Assembly (NCBI GenBank): GCA_016293915.1
Contig: JAEDCY010000003.1
Coordinates: forward strand, 1 to 64,000
DNA from: Treponema sp.
GTDB lineage: Bacteria; Spirochaetota; Spirochaetia; Treponematales; Treponemataceae
Reading direction: 5' to 3'
Length of the DNA stretch: 64,000 nt
In this document: positions 49,614 through 59,022 of the stretch, one piece after another
Layout: each line of letters starts with the position of its first letter
Numbering within the stretch: the first letter of the stretch is position 1
Notes under the pieces: model-generated
What the model saw: the letters and a program-made list of their open reading frames with translations, nothing else
Databases searched by the model: none
Told to the model about the DNA's origin: nothing
Position numbers and translations under genes: made by a program

Positions 49614-49650
49614 AACAGCCTCATATTTTAAAACTCTTCTCCTTAACAAA

Positions 49651-49678
49651 GAAGACCCGCCGTCGGCGGGTCTTCTTT
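49651..49678 (+). terminator. Terminator of the lipoprotein gene
   Basis: GAAGACCCGCC pairs with GGCGGGTCTTC around a 3-base loop, followed by TTT. Confidence 0.85.
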
Positions 49679-49680
49679 CA

Positions 49681-49796
49681 CCCTGAACCAAGTTCAGGGG
49701 CTCTTTCAAATAAGATTGTCGGGTCAAGCCCGACAATGACATACGCGAGCTTGGTTTGACAATGACATGTCATGCTCGGGCTTGACCCGGGCATCT
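49681..49796. repeat. Three palindromic repeats after the lipoprotein gene
   Basis: CCCTGAACCAAGTTCAGGG (49681-49699), GATTGTCGGGTCAAGCCCGA then CAATGAC (49714-49740), and GTCATGCTCGGGCTTGACCC then GGGCATCT (49769-49796). All keep the GTCAT...ATCT/GAT...ATGAC frame with different internal stems. Confidence 0.85.
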
Positions 49797-49798
49797 TT

Positions 49799-51775
49799 TT
49801 ACTTTTTTAGTAATTTTGCTAAATTTTTTGCAGTAAATCCTAAATATTCGGCTACTTTATTAGCTGGACCTGATGTACCGAAGGTGTCGATGCAGAAGCA
49901 GTCCTCTTTTGAAGTGAACTGGAGCCATTCCATAGAAATGCCGGCTTCTGTACAAACAATGCGCTTTGTTTCACCAATGATAGCGTCCTGCTTAGCCTTT
50001 GTAAGACCTTCGAACTTCTTCAAATCTGGAACAGATACAACGCGGATCTTCTTCTCAGGAACCATTTCAGCAGCCTGGAGAGCCATATTAACTTCAGAAC
50101 CGCTTGCAAGAATTGTGATATCTGGCTTAGCAGCTCCTTCTTTTACGATGTAAGCACCGCAGCTTGCCATGTTCTTCTTCCAAGACTTGTCGTCCTTTTC
50201 ATAAACAGCAAGTGCCTGGCGTGTGAATGCCATACAAACAGGGTGATCTTTAGAAGCGTAAGCAATCTTCCAAGCTTCCATAGATTCTTCAGGGTCACCC
50301 GGACGGATAGCCTGAACACCAGGAATAGCGCGGAGAGAAGTCATAGTTTCAATTGGCTGATGTGTTGGACCATCTTCACCTACGTAGATTGAGTCGTGTG
50401 TGAATACGTAGATTACAGGCTGCTTCATCAAAGAAACAACGCGGAGAGACGGGCGGAGATAATCTGCGAATACAAGGAATGTAGCACAGAATGGTCTCAA
50501 GCCACCGTGCAATGAAATACCTGCACAAACAGCAGACATTGCAAACTCACGGATACCGTACTCGATTGTACGTCCAGCGCGGTTTTCTGGGCTGAATGTT
50601 CCGTTATCAGTTGCCTTGAATGCAGTCTTGTTTGGTCCCATAAGGTCTGCAGAACCACCAACAAGGTTAGCATAGCGGGCAGCAATTACGTTCAAAGCCT
50701 TTCCAGAAGCATCACGAGTAGCACAAGCATCACCTACCTTATAAGCAACATCTTTTACAGTCTCGTCTGTTACAGCGTCACTGTGGTAAGCATCCCAGAG
50801 CTTCTTGAGTTCTGGATTTTCTTTTGCCCATGCAGCAAAATCAGCATTCCAGTCTGCTTCTGCCTTAGCAAATGCAGCCTTCTTATCTTCGAAATATTTC
50901 TTAGCTTCCGGTACAACATAGAAGTCCTGATCAACAGGAAGACCAAGCTTTTTCTTTGCTTCGATGATTCCTTCTGCGCCAAGTGGAGCACCGTGAACAT
51001 CAGCAGTTCCCTGCTTTGGAGCACCCTTACCAATTACAGACTTGAGCATAATCAAAGTTGGCTGATCCTTGCACTTCTTAGCTTCTTTTACGAGCTCTAC
51101 GATGCCTTCAACATCATACATGCTTCCCTTAAGAACCTGCCAGCCGTATGCCTTGTAGCGGGCTGCAATATTGTCAGTGAAAGTAATATCAGTATTACCA
51201 TCAATAGAAATCTTATTCTGATCGTAGAAAACGATTAACTTTCCGAGCTTAAGATTACCAGCGAGAGAACAAGCTTCAGAAGCAACACCTTCCTGAAGAC
51301 ATCCTTCTCCAACGAGAGAGTATGTGTAGTGGTCAACAATCTTGTGACCCTTTGTGTTGAATTTTGCAGCGAGCATCTGTTCAGCAATAGCCATACCAAC
51401 AGCCATTGAAACGCCCTGTCCGAGTGGACCACCAGTACATTCAACACCGTCTGTATCACCATATTCCGGATGACCAGGACACTTAGAACCAACCTGACGG
51501 AAGTTCTTAATATCGTCCAGACTTACCTTGTATCCAGCCAAGTGGAGGATAGAGTAAAGAAGCATAGAACCATGTCCTGCTGAAAGTACAAAACGGTCTC
51601 TGTCTGCCCATTTTGAATTTGCAGGATTGTGCTTCATTACTTCGCCATACAATACTGCGGCAGCCTCTGCTGCTCCGAGTGGAAGTCCTGGGTGACCAGA
51701 ATTTGCCTTCTGAATTGCGTCCATAGACAAGCTGCGGATTGAAAGTGCAACTGCCTCAACACCTTTCTTGTTCAT
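49799..51775 (-). CDS. tkt: Transketolase
   Basis: A 658-residue thiamine diphosphate enzyme of the pentose phosphate pathway. The N terminus has ANSGHPGLPLGAAEAAAVLYG; the TPP motif is GDGCLQEGV-like GEGCLQEGVASEACSLAGNL near residue 157 (the usual GDG is GEG here), with a DQNKISIDG motif. The PYR domain has FCATFLVFADYLRPSLR near 435 and DSIYVGEDGPTHQPIE near 460; the C-terminal domain holds ASGSEVNMALQAAE. AAGGAGT precedes the ATG. Located with an EIIA-like gene upstream on the same strand, but an inverted repeat (CCGCC/GGCGG) at 51800 lies between. Confidence 0.96.
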   Translation of the reverse strand: MNKKGVEAVALSIRSLSMDAIQKANSGHPGLPLGAAEAAAVLYGEVMKHNPANSKWADRDRFVLSAGHGSMLLYSILHLAGYKVSLDDIKNFRQVGSKCPGHPEYGDTDGVECTGGPLGQGVSMAVGMAIAEQMLAAKFNTKGHKIVDHYTYSLVGEGCLQEGVASEACSLAGNLKLGKLIVFYDQNKISIDGNTDITFTDNIAARYKAYGWQVLKGSMYDVEGIVELVKEAKKCKDQPTLIMLKSVIGKGAPKQGTADVHGAPLGAEGIIEAKKKLGLPVDQDFYVVPEAKKYFEDKKAAFAKAEADWNADFAAWAKENPELKKLWDAYHSDAVTDETVKDVAYKVGDACATRDASGKALNVIAARYANLVGGSADLMGPNKTAFKATDNGTFSPENRAGRTIEYGIREFAMSAVCAGISLHGGLRPFCATFLVFADYLRPSLRVVSLMKQPVIYVFTHDSIYVGEDGPTHQPIETMTSLRAIPGVQAIRPGDPEESMEAWKIAYASKDHPVCMAFTRQALAVYEKDDKSWKKNMASCGAYIVKEGAAKPDITILASGSEVNMALQAAEMVPEKKIRVVSVPDLKKFEGLTKAKQDAIIGETKRIVCTEAGISMEWLQFTSKEDCFCIDTFGTSGPANKVAEYLGFTAKNLAKLLKK

Positions 51776-51880
51776 AAAATATACTCCTTATGTAATACCG
51801 CCTTGCGGGCGGTGTTTAATAGCAAAGCTTAAAATTATGAAGCAATTTTTAGCTTTGCCACTTATTTTTTTTTTCAAAAA

Positions 51881-52351
51881 TTATGCAAGTTCTTTGATTA
51901 TAGAAGAAAGCGTAGCTTCGTCAGAACGTAACTCAAGAGCCTTCTTGAATTGTGAATTCCTAAAAAGAGCTGCCAGAGAAGAAAGAACCTTAAGATGTAT
52001 TTGCGAATTATGGGCAAGTAGAACGAACATTACAAAAACTTCACGCTCGTCCGGGGCTTTCATGTCTATAGGATTTTTAAGATATACAACACAAATACGC
52101 TGTTCACTAGCGTCTCTCATAATAGGAGCTCTTGCATGTGGAAGAGCAATTCCATTTCCTACAGCAGTACTCAAAACAGCTTCGCGATCGCATAAAGCAT
52201 TGTAAACAGTGTCAGAAGTCATTCCGTCCGGCAAGTCTATCATCTTGCTGACCTTGGCGTAAATTTCCTGAGGTGTATTTCCTTCAACATTTTTGAATAC
52301 GCCTCCTCTGTGAATCAACTGTGCCAAATCAACTTCAACATCATTATCCAT
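51881..52351 (-). CDS. PTS EIIA-type protein (PtsN-like, fructose/mannitol EIIA domain)
   Basis: A 156-residue EIIA domain. The active-site His lies in GNGIALPHARAPIMR near residue 80; DREAVLSTAVGNG precedes it, and VYLKNPIDMKAPDEREVFVMFVLLAHNSQIHLKVLSSLA is typical of EIIA-Fru/Ntr. With no EIIB or EIIC nearby it is more likely a regulatory PtsN-like protein than part of a sugar permease. It lies 12 bases after a large protein of unknown function in the same operon and upstream of tkt, a link to carbon metabolism. Confidence 0.88.
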   Translation of the reverse strand: MDNDVEVDLAQLIHRGGVFKNVEGNTPQEIYAKVSKMIDLPDGMTSDTVYNALCDREAVLSTAVGNGIALPHARAPIMRDASEQRICVVYLKNPIDMKAPDEREVFVMFVLLAHNSQIHLKVLSSLAALFRNSQFKKALELRSDEATLSSIIKELA

Positions 52352-52363
52352 AATTATATCTCC

Positions 52364-53839
52364 CTAAAATTTTACAATTTCAAAACCTTTAAACCGGTTG
52401 CTCTCCAAGGATGAAAGAAGAGTTCCGCTTATCTCATCAAAAGTTTCTTCCATTCCATCAAGTGAAAGCGAAACATCAGCTTCTGGAAACTGCGGACGCA
52501 AATAAACATTTTCAACTTCTTCCAGAAGGCGTACAACATGGCTGTAAAGCTGCGACAGAATAACCAGCTCCTGCTGAGGGAAATTTTCCGCAGCAATTCC
52601 CGAACCTCCAATATCACAGAACAATTCACTCACCCTTGTAAACAGTGAAAGAATTCTTTTGCGCAAAGGAGCAATCGGATAATCAGAAAACTGATTATAC
52701 ATCTTTTCAAGTATATCATTACGCTTTTCTATATTCAATAATACAAGTCGTCGCTCAGCAGAAGAAATCATTGCCATATTAGGAAAGATTTTTTGAATAA
52801 CATCTTCAAAATTTTCTGAAACCTCTCTCTTACCGCGCCGCTCATCATAAATGCGGTCTTCAAGAATTGCGTCAATCACGCGAGGTGTAAGAGTAAGAGC
52901 CATGTCTGTAAGAAGCATTCCTCGATCAAGTCCGAGATTATTCCATTTTCCGCTGTAAGGAACAGATTCTCCTTTTCGCCAGATTCTTGACTCAACACCA
53001 TAAGGTTCAAAACCAATTTTTGAAGTATGATTCAAAAACTCTTCAACAGAACCACAACAGCGGGTACACAATTCTTCCTGATTTTCCAGAAAGAGATACG
53101 ACAGCTGCTCTTCAATTGAAGAAGCCGGCCCATGTCTGTCAAAACTTTCCAGCAGCCCGTTTTCAAAATAGGTATACCATTCTTCTCGCTGTACAGCTTC
53201 GTCCGAAATCACCATGTCAGAAAGTCCGCTGTCCTGAACCTTCATTTCAACAACACAATCACTCCAGCTGATTACACGACATATAATTCTATCGCCATAA
53301 TGAAAAGGTTTACCACCACTGATTTTACTAAGAGGCCAGCAGGTAAGTCTGATTTCCTGTGGCATAGAATACTGCACCGAACTTAACGCAAGCGAAGTGT
53401 TACTCTTGTCATTGAAGATATAAGGAATAACATAACCTTCGCCATAAAGTGCAAAAGTATCCATAGCAAGATTCATAGAAAATTCTCTTGCAGAACTCTC
53501 TACAACATTTCCTTCTGCCATAACACAAATACTGTCTGGCGGAACTTCAGGATTAACAAAAGGAATACAGCGATGTCCGATAATAATACTATCTTTTTCA
53601 ACTTCTTCGCGGCTGGGTTTAAAACTAAACCAGCGGCCTGTAAAAACGCCGGCTTTTGTAACGAATTCATTTTTTACCAGAGAAAAAACATATTCCGAAA
53701 CCTGAAGAATTTCTGAGGCATCATTTTTAGAAACCTTTGCCCCGCGGGATTTCAAATATTTGTAAAAGTCGTCAGTTGTAAAAATATCAAGCTGCTCTGT
53801 CAAATATTCTTCTATAATATTATTCGTTCGATAATCCAC
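52364..53839 (-). CDS. Unknown 491-residue protein in operon with the EIIA-like gene
   Basis: No family was recognised. The only visible start is GTG at 53839 without a Shine-Dalgarno. The N-terminal 65 residues (EEYLTEQLDIFTTDDFYKYLKSRGAKVSKN) look like a small winged-helix-type domain, then FTGRWFSFKPSREEVEKDSIIIGHRCIPFVNP begins a mixed domain with beta segments to about residue 225 and a second, mostly helical half with EELCTRCCGSVEEFLNH (three Cys) and acidic end. No membrane helix or enzymatic motif is seen. It is probably cytoplasmic; close linkage to a PtsN-like protein suggests a regulatory partner. Confidence 0.7.
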   Translation of the reverse strand: MDYRTNNIIEEYLTEQLDIFTTDDFYKYLKSRGAKVSKNDASEILQVSEYVFSLVKNEFVTKAGVFTGRWFSFKPSREEVEKDSIIIGHRCIPFVNPEVPPDSICVMAEGNVVESSAREFSMNLAMDTFALYGEGYVIPYIFNDKSNTSLALSSVQYSMPQEIRLTCWPLSKISGGKPFHYGDRIICRVISWSDCVVEMKVQDSGLSDMVISDEAVQREEWYTYFENGLLESFDRHGPASSIEEQLSYLFLENQEELCTRCCGSVEEFLNHTSKIGFEPYGVESRIWRKGESVPYSGKWNNLGLDRGMLLTDMALTLTPRVIDAILEDRIYDERRGKREVSENFEDVIQKIFPNMAMISSAERRLVLLNIEKRNDILEKMYNQFSDYPIAPLRKRILSLFTRVSELFCDIGGSGIAAENFPQQELVILSQLYSHVVRLLEEVENVYLRPQFPEADVSLSLDGMEETFDEISGTLLSSLESNRFKGFEIVKF

Positions 53840-53903
53840 AATGCTATTTTAATCTAAATCAAGAAAACTGTAAATTAGTGATGAAATTTGATATACTGAT
53901 TGT

Positions 53904-54800
53904 ATGAAGCTAACGTTTTTAGGAACAGGAACAAGTCACGGAGTTCCGGTAATCGCCTGCGATTGTGCAGTCTGCAAATCCAAAGATCCACATGATAAAA
54001 GATCCCGCAGTGCAGCATACATTGAAATCTCAGATAACTCCTCATCAAAATTTATTCTTATAGACATAGGACCTGATTTCCGCGAACAGGCACTTCGTGA
54101 AAACATCCGCCAGATTGATGCAGTTCTTCTGACCCACAGCCATGCAGACCATTTACACGGCATAGATGATTTGCGTACTTTTTCCTGCATTATGTCGAAT
54201 AAACCAGAAAATCCTCAGAATGAAAAATATGATAAACCGCCGATTCCAATCTACACAAATCATACAGCAGCCGAGCATATCAAATACAGCTTTAGTTATC
54301 TGTTCAGTGAACATGCAGAAGGCGGCGGTCATGCAAAAATCAATCTTAAGGAAGCAAAAAGCCCTTTTGAGTTATGCGGTATAAAAGTTACGCCAATTCC
54401 AATGGAACACGGCTCTCTCGAAACCACAGGCTGGCTACTGACAGAAACCACACCGGACGGAAAAAAATCAATAGCTTATCTTACAGACTGTAACAGGATC
54501 AGCGACGAGTCAATAAATCTGCTTCAGAAGAATGCAGGTCTTTCAGAAGGCGGACGTCTAGTTCACCTCGTAATTGACGGACTTCGTATAAAAGAACACA
54601 GCACCCACTTTAATTTTTTGCAGGCCCTGGAAGCGGCCGGTAAAATAGGTGGCGAACACATCTGGCTCACACACCTTACACACAATTCCTCGCACGATGA
54701 AACTGCCGCCTACATTGAAGAACACCTTCCAGACTTCCCGAGTCTCGCCTCTGCAAAATCAGTGCTCCCCGCTTACGACACTCTGGTTCTCGAAACCTGA
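53904..54800 (+). CDS. MBL-fold metallo-hydrolase (PhnP-like)
   Basis: A 298-residue metallo-beta-lactamase-fold phosphodiesterase. It begins MKLTFLGTGTSHGVPVIACD, with CAVCKSKDPHDKRSRSA, as in PhnP/YycJ-like proteins where the Cys ligands bind an extra zinc. The metal motif THSHADHLHGIDDLR near residue 77 is complete; MEHGSLETTGWLL and YLTDCNRIS (near 195) give the remaining ligands. PhnP hydrolyses cyclic ribose phosphates, but without phn neighbours the substrate is uncertain. No Shine-Dalgarno; TATACT lies 6 nt before the ATG, so the mRNA may be leaderless. It is divergent from the 491-residue protein gene. Confidence 0.88.
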   Translation: MKLTFLGTGTSHGVPVIACDCAVCKSKDPHDKRSRSAAYIEISDNSSSKFILIDIGPDFREQALRENIRQIDAVLLTHSHADHLHGIDDLRTFSCIMSNKPENPQNEKYDKPPIPIYTNHTAAEHIKYSFSYLFSEHAEGGGHAKINLKEAKSPFELCGIKVTPIPMEHGSLETTGWLLTETTPDGKKSIAYLTDCNRISDESINLLQKNAGLSEGGRLVHLVIDGLRIKEHSTHFNFLQALEAAGKIGGEHIWLTHLTHNSSHDETAAYIEEHLPDFPSLASAKSVLPAYDTLVLET

Positions 54801-54866
54801 CAGTTGAATCCTAAAAGTCGGCAAGCACAGCTTGCTTTTTACTCCCTTCTTCGATTATAGGCTTGT

Positions 54867-54905
54867 TAAAAAAAATAACCCCGATGGCATTTCCAACGGG
54901 GCTTT
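54867..54905 (-). terminator. rpmB terminator
   Basis: On the minus strand GCCCCGTTGGAAATGCCATC then GGGG forms a stem-loop followed by TTATTTTTTTT. Confidence 0.8.
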
Positions 54906-54925
54906 CATGAGCTTCAAAACAGAAC

Positions 54926-55156
54926 TTAGTTCTGAGCAGCTGCTTCAGTTGTCTTTGGAACACGAACTTTCTTCTGAACGAAACCACTGCTTAGACAGCT
55001 TGAGCAAACCTTGATAGTTTTTACAGTTCCGTTTGGAAGAACAGCCTTAACGCTGTGAAGGTTAGGTCTCCATGTTCTGCGAGTATGATTCATAGACTTA
55101 CTAACTTTATTACCAGACATAACGCCTTTTCCGCAAACATCACACATTCTAGACAT
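54926..55156 (-). CDS. rpmB: 50S ribosomal protein L28
   Basis: A 76-residue L28 of the large ribosomal subunit. [20 protein letters not shown] and [14 protein letters not shown] are the family core. Two Cys pairs, CDVC near residue 5 and CSSC near residue 52, make it the zinc-binding (C+) form. AAGGAAGG lies before the ATG, a good promoter is found upstream, and a terminator follows, so it is monocistronic. Confidence 0.95.
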   Translation of the reverse strand: MSRMCDVCGKGVMSGNKVSKSMNHTRRTWRPNLHSVKAVLPNGTVKTIKVCSSCLSSGFVQKKVRVPKTTEAAAQN

Positions 55157-55213
55157 TTTCTTTATCCTTCCTTATATAAACAGTTTTCCCACACAAATTA
55201 CAATAGTTTAGAA

Positions 55214-55242
55214 AGAATATACAAATTCCAAAAAAAAGTCAA
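55214..55242 (-). promoter_or_regulatory. rpmB promoter
   Basis: On the minus strand TTGACT (55242-55237), a 17-bp spacer, and TATTCT (55219-55214), directed to rpmB with a leader of about 50 nt. Confidence 0.7.
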
Positions 55243-55262
55243 TCGTCAAAACTTGAATTTCT

Positions 55263-55495
55263 AAAATATTACAGGGCTTCCGCATTATAAAAGATTTCAG
55301 TAATCTTGGCGCGAGGGAGCGGGGCGTGGTACAAAAACACTCTTTTTGTGGCTGCCGCGTAAGCGGCAGGTGTAATAGTTTCTATACCACAAAAAGCGTG
55401 TAGCGCATTATTGCGCGGTTTTGTACCACGAAGCCGTGACCAGAAGCCATGTTTTCAGAATTTCATTTTATAATGCGGAAGCCCTGTAAAATATT
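55263..55495. repeat. Mirrored palindrome enclosing the 135-bp multi-hairpin core (copy 2)
   Basis: Flanking arms pair perfectly over 22 bp: ACAGGGCTTCCGCATTATAA plus AA (55271-55292) with its complement at 55466-55487, and the AATATT words outside also match. The enclosed core (55307-55441) is the inverse complement of 10056-10190 and the same length. Here the outermost core stem (CGTGGTACAAAA/TTTTGTACCACG) is perfect, and the CTGCCGC/GCGGCAG hairpin differs only in the loop. Arm sequences are unrelated to those of copy 1. It occupies the rpmB-galK gap; no gene is present. Confidence 0.88.
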
Positions 55496-55569
55496 ACCCT
55501 TTGCAAGTCAGTTACAGGTATGATATCATTAATTCAAAATTTTGTCCTTGAATTTGCATGGAGACCAGT

Positions 55570-56766
55570 ATGGCAGACAGTTTAACAAACAAAGAATATA
55601 CTCCTCAGGAATTAAAAGAGGCTTTCATCAAAATGTATGGCGGCGACGAATCTACTGTCAGACTTTATTCTTCACCAGCCCGAATCAATATAATTGGTGA
55701 ACACATCGACTATAACGGCGGTAAGGTTTTTCCTGCCAGTATAAACCGCTATCTTTACATCGCAATCAGAAAACGCAGCGATACGAAAATTTTATACAAC
55801 GATGCCCGCTTTCCAGGCAGTTATGAATTCGACATCAATCAAACCTTTATTTTTGATAAGGCAAATGATTATGCAAATTATCTTAATGGAATTCTTCAGC
55901 AGCTGAAGGAGCGAGGCTTTAAGTTCGACAGCGGATTTGAAATTCTTATGGCGTCTAACATTCCGGCCGGCGGCGGTATTTCATCTTCATCAGCTTTGGA
56001 ATGCGGCTTTGCTTATGCTGTAATAGACACCTTTGGCTTCAACCTCGACCGCATTGAAATTGCAAAACTCGGCCAGATGAGTGAACATAATTTTATGAAC
56101 GTAAAGTGCGGAATCATGGATCAGTTCATTATTGCAACCGGAAAGAAAAATTACGCAGAACTGCTCGACTGTAATAGTCTTGAATATGAGTACGTTCCTC
56201 TCGACCTTGGCGACTACCGCTTTGTAGTTATGAACACAAACAAGGTTCGGAAATTAGCTGATTCAAAATACAACGAGCGACGCGGCCAGTGCGAAGAGGC
56301 TCTGAAAATCTTGCAGGATAATGGAGTAAAGGTTCAGGCCTTGTGCGAACTCAGTCCAGCAGACTGGGAGAAATACAGAAACCTGGTGGCTGACCCAATT
56401 TTGAATAAACGCGCCCGCCACTGTGTTGCAGAAAACCAGCGGGTAATTGATGCGGCTGAAACACTAAAGGCAGGAGATCTAAAAAAACTCGGCCTCCTCC
56501 TCAACGCAAGCCACAAATCCCTGAAAGAAGACTACGAAGTAACTGGTATAGAACTGGACACTCTCGCCGAAAGCTCACAAAAACAAGAAGGCTGCCTGGG
56601 CGCCCGCATGACAGGAGCCGGCTTCGGAGGCTGCGCAATCGCCCTCGTCCACAAAGATAAACTCGACAGCTTCATCTCAAACGTCCAGACTGCCTACGAG
56701 AAAGTAATCGGCTACAAGGCCGGCTTCTTTGTATGTGAGACAGGAGATGGAGTAACAAGAATTTAA
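55570..56766 (+). CDS. galK: Galactokinase
   Basis: A 398-residue GHMP kinase that phosphorylates galactose in the Leloir pathway. ARINIIGEHIDYNGGKVFPA is the galactokinase signature with the sugar-binding EHIDYN; the P-loop-like NIPAGGGISSSSALECGFA is motif 2; GCLGARMTGAGFGGCAIALV is motif 3. GGAG at 55560-55563 sets the start at the ATG of 55570 rather than 55558. No galT or galE adjoins it. The upstream region carries the mirrored repeat element. Confidence 0.94.
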   Translation: MADSLTNKEYTPQELKEAFIKMYGGDESTVRLYSSPARINIIGEHIDYNGGKVFPASINRYLYIAIRKRSDTKILYNDARFPGSYEFDINQTFIFDKANDYANYLNGILQQLKERGFKFDSGFEILMASNIPAGGGISSSSALECGFAYAVIDTFGFNLDRIEIAKLGQMSEHNFMNVKCGIMDQFIIATGKKNYAELLDCNSLEYEYVPLDLGDYRFVVMNTNKVRKLADSKYNERRGQCEEALKILQDNGVKVQALCELSPADWEKYRNLVADPILNKRARHCVAENQRVIDAAETLKAGDLKKLGLLLNASHKSLKEDYEVTGIELDTLAESSQKQEGCLGARMTGAGFGGCAIALVHKDKLDSFISNVQTAYEKVIGYKAGFFVCETGDGVTRI

Positions 56767-56804
56767 TTTTCCTGTCGTTCCATACTTTAAATTCTACATT
56801 TTTC

Positions 56805-56885
56805 ATGCGGACTTTTCAAGATAACACAACACTTTTAATGCGAACTTTTGCAGACTTATCACCACTTTTCAGGCGAACTTTCCCT
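56805..56885. repeat. 2.3 copies of a 33-bp tandem repeat
   Basis: Units start at 56805 (ATGCGGACTTTT), 56838 (ATGCGAACTTTT) and 56871 (AGGCGAACTTTC, partial). Each ends with CACTTTT. The pattern resembles the multiple transposase-binding repeats at the end of IS21-type elements, but no transposase is present, so a remnant is only a possibility. 56767-57006 contains no gene. Confidence 0.55.
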
Positions 56886-57006
56886 TAAAAGTTACATTTG
56901 ATCTTTGTATTCAGCGAATTATATTCATCTAAAAATGAATTAATTCCTAAAAAAGTAAGGAATCGTTAGGAAAAAAGACACTTCTTAAAATTTGAAAAAA
57001 ACAGAA

Positions 57007-58100
57007 CTACTTTCTTCCCCCGTTTAATAATGAAAACAACGGAGGACAGATTTTTCGTAACAAAACTCCAAACATCGTTCCTATCAATATTGTCAATATA
57101 GTTACCCCGAAATATTCAAATAAACAAAGAGAAGGAGATTTCATAGGTAAAAAATGCAACCACAATGTTTGAAGTAATTGAAGCAACGCCGGCATATGAA
57201 TTGCATAAAGGAAAAAAGAAAAACCTGCCAAATACTCTGAAATATGAAAAAGCTTTTGTTTATTTATAATAAATTTTGAAATTTTAAGAATAATAAAAGC
57301 AGAATTTATAGCTCTTATTTTAAGCATAAAAATATTAACTGGGAAATATTTGGTTCTGATTAAAATAAAAAGAAATACTATTGAACATCCTGTCCAATGC
57401 ATATTATCTACAAAATTAAACAAGTCAAAATCAAGAATACCCCAATACAGCCCCAAAGAATAAAAGAATAAAGCTTCTGTTTGTACAAAATATACTTGAA
57501 TACCAGAAAAATAAAATATTGAAATAACTAGAAAATAAGTTTTAGGATATTTTCTAATCAAATATCTTAAGACAGGTGAAATAAAAACAAGAATTATCAA
57601 ATCACGAAGAAACCAAAACTGCCCTGCTGCCAACGGATTATTATTTGTCTTGCCATATCCGAAAATATAATGCAACCAATCTTTCCATCCCCAATAAGAG
57701 ACAATATTATCTGGATGCGCCAATACCGATGGCATTACTCTTGAAATAATTAGTTTTCAAAAATTTGATAAACCAGGTAAATTCCTATCCAGATAAAATA
57801 CGGAATAACCAGAGATTTTGTACGTTTCTTAATCAGAACCGGGTAACTATCAGATTTCAATACCTGCAGATATGCTGCAAACAAAAAAAACAAAGGAAAT
57901 GTACAGGATCCTAATCCATATGAAATAAAATACTGTATCCATTCTGTAAAAGAATTCGGGCAAAATAATGTAGCTGCACCACTTACGCTCGCAGACTCGA
58001 GTATTTTTTCCGGTGTAAAATTATTATGAATAAAGACTACTAAAATTGCCAGAAGAAATCGTAAACTCGTAATTCTTTTGGAGGTCTCTTCAGAAATCAT
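57007..58100 (-). pseudogene. Acyltransferase 3 family protein broken by a frameshift
   Basis: Two frames on the minus strand form one protein. 58100-57750 encodes the N-terminal part: TSLRFLLAILVVFIHNNFTP with the family His, GSCTFPLFFLFAAYL and IPYFIWIGIYLVYQIFEN, then a stop. The frame containing 57735-57007 continues (KLIISRVMPSVLAHPDNIV, then AAGQFWFLRDLIILVFISPVL), the rest of the helices. One extra base near GAAAAC at about 57752 would join them into about 364 residues. It starts with an ATGA overlap on the esterase gene, so the pair was a functional acetylation/deacetylation unit. AT-rich composition suggests acquisition. Confidence 0.75.
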
Positions 58101-59020
58101 TTTCCAGCCTCCGAATGAGCTAAGAATTCTCTGGCAAATCTTCTGCCTAGCTCTATTGTTGATGGGGTATCATAGTGGCCTATATTAAACTGATTTTTTT
58201 TCAATCCTGTAGAATCAATCAGATAACAAAGTCTTTCTTCCTGTGCAATTTTTTCTTTTGCTTTATTAACTATATCTTGATGGCCGTCTGGATCAACTAA
58301 ATCCCAATCAGTAACTCTTGCATCTATAAATAAAAGCTTTTCATTAAAACTTTTTCTTACAGAATTAATTAATAAACATTCCTTATTGTAATAATTATTT
58401 GCATTAAAAAGATCACAATCATTCTCACCCTGCATCCAGCAAAATGCCTGAATATTCGGGTAATACCCCTTATTAACTAATTCTAATAAACAATTCAGAA
58501 TATAACCTTTCATAACTCGGGAAATGTCATTGTCTTCAAGAAAATGATTCATAGGCATTCCGCCAGCTGAATATTTAATTAATACAAGACTACGCCCTGC
58601 CTTTTTGCACTCGAGCGCAAAACCTACTTCAGGACCAAATAAATCTCCAAAAGAACCGTTTTTAAAATTGACATTTGAATATGGGGAAAAAACACAATTT
58701 CCTTTTAATGCTACATAGTCATTGCAGGTAAAAATTGTTACCCCATCTATTCCATTACTTATCTGAGTATATTCTTCTGCAGAAAGATATTGTTTAGCCT
58801 CTTCCGGGATGCCACTTCCCGCCATATTTGACTGCCCGGATAGAATCACAACATCAACAGGAGTTAATTTGCTTTTATCGTAAGGCGCAAGCAATGTCTG
58901 TAGAGTTACATCAGCATAAGGACTCGAATTATATTTGCAGGAGATATTTAGAAAAAGAATTGAAAATAATAAAAAGAAACACGATAAACTTCTTTTAGGA
59001 TTTAATTTAATATATCGCAT
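58097..59020 (-). CDS. Sialate O-acetylesterase-domain lipoprotein
   Basis: A 307-residue SGNH/SASA-type esterase. The start at 59020 (MRYIKLNPKRSLSCFF) gives a signal sequence with lipobox LNISC near residue 28. The catalytic blocks are ILSGQSNMAGSG, IKYSAGGMPMNHF, FCWMQGENDCD and NIGHYDTPSTIELGRR, with the Ser, Gly, Asn and His/Asp in place. It would remove O-acetyl groups from extracellular sugars. The downstream acyltransferase is broken, leaving this enzyme without its partner. A 22-bp imperfect palindrome lies in its promoter region. Confidence 0.8.
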   Translation of the reverse strand: MRYIKLNPKRSLSCFFLLFSILFLNISCKYNSSPYADVTLQTLLAPYDKSKLTPVDVVILSGQSNMAGSGIPEEAKQYLSAEEYTQISNGIDGVTIFTCNDYVALKGNCVFSPYSNVNFKNGSFGDLFGPEVGFALECKKAGRSLVLIKYSAGGMPMNHFLEDNDISRVMKGYILNCLLELVNKGYYPNIQAFCWMQGENDCDLFNANNYYNKECLLINSVRKSFNEKLLFIDARVTDWDLVDPDGHQDIVNKAKEKIAQEERLCYLIDSTGLKKNQFNIGHYDTPSTIELGRRFAREFLAHSEAGK

Positions 59021-59022
59021 AA

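Noticed and set aside
56805..56885. CRISPR-like array
   Set aside because: The 33-bp units are contiguous and diverged, with no regular unique spacers and no cas genes.
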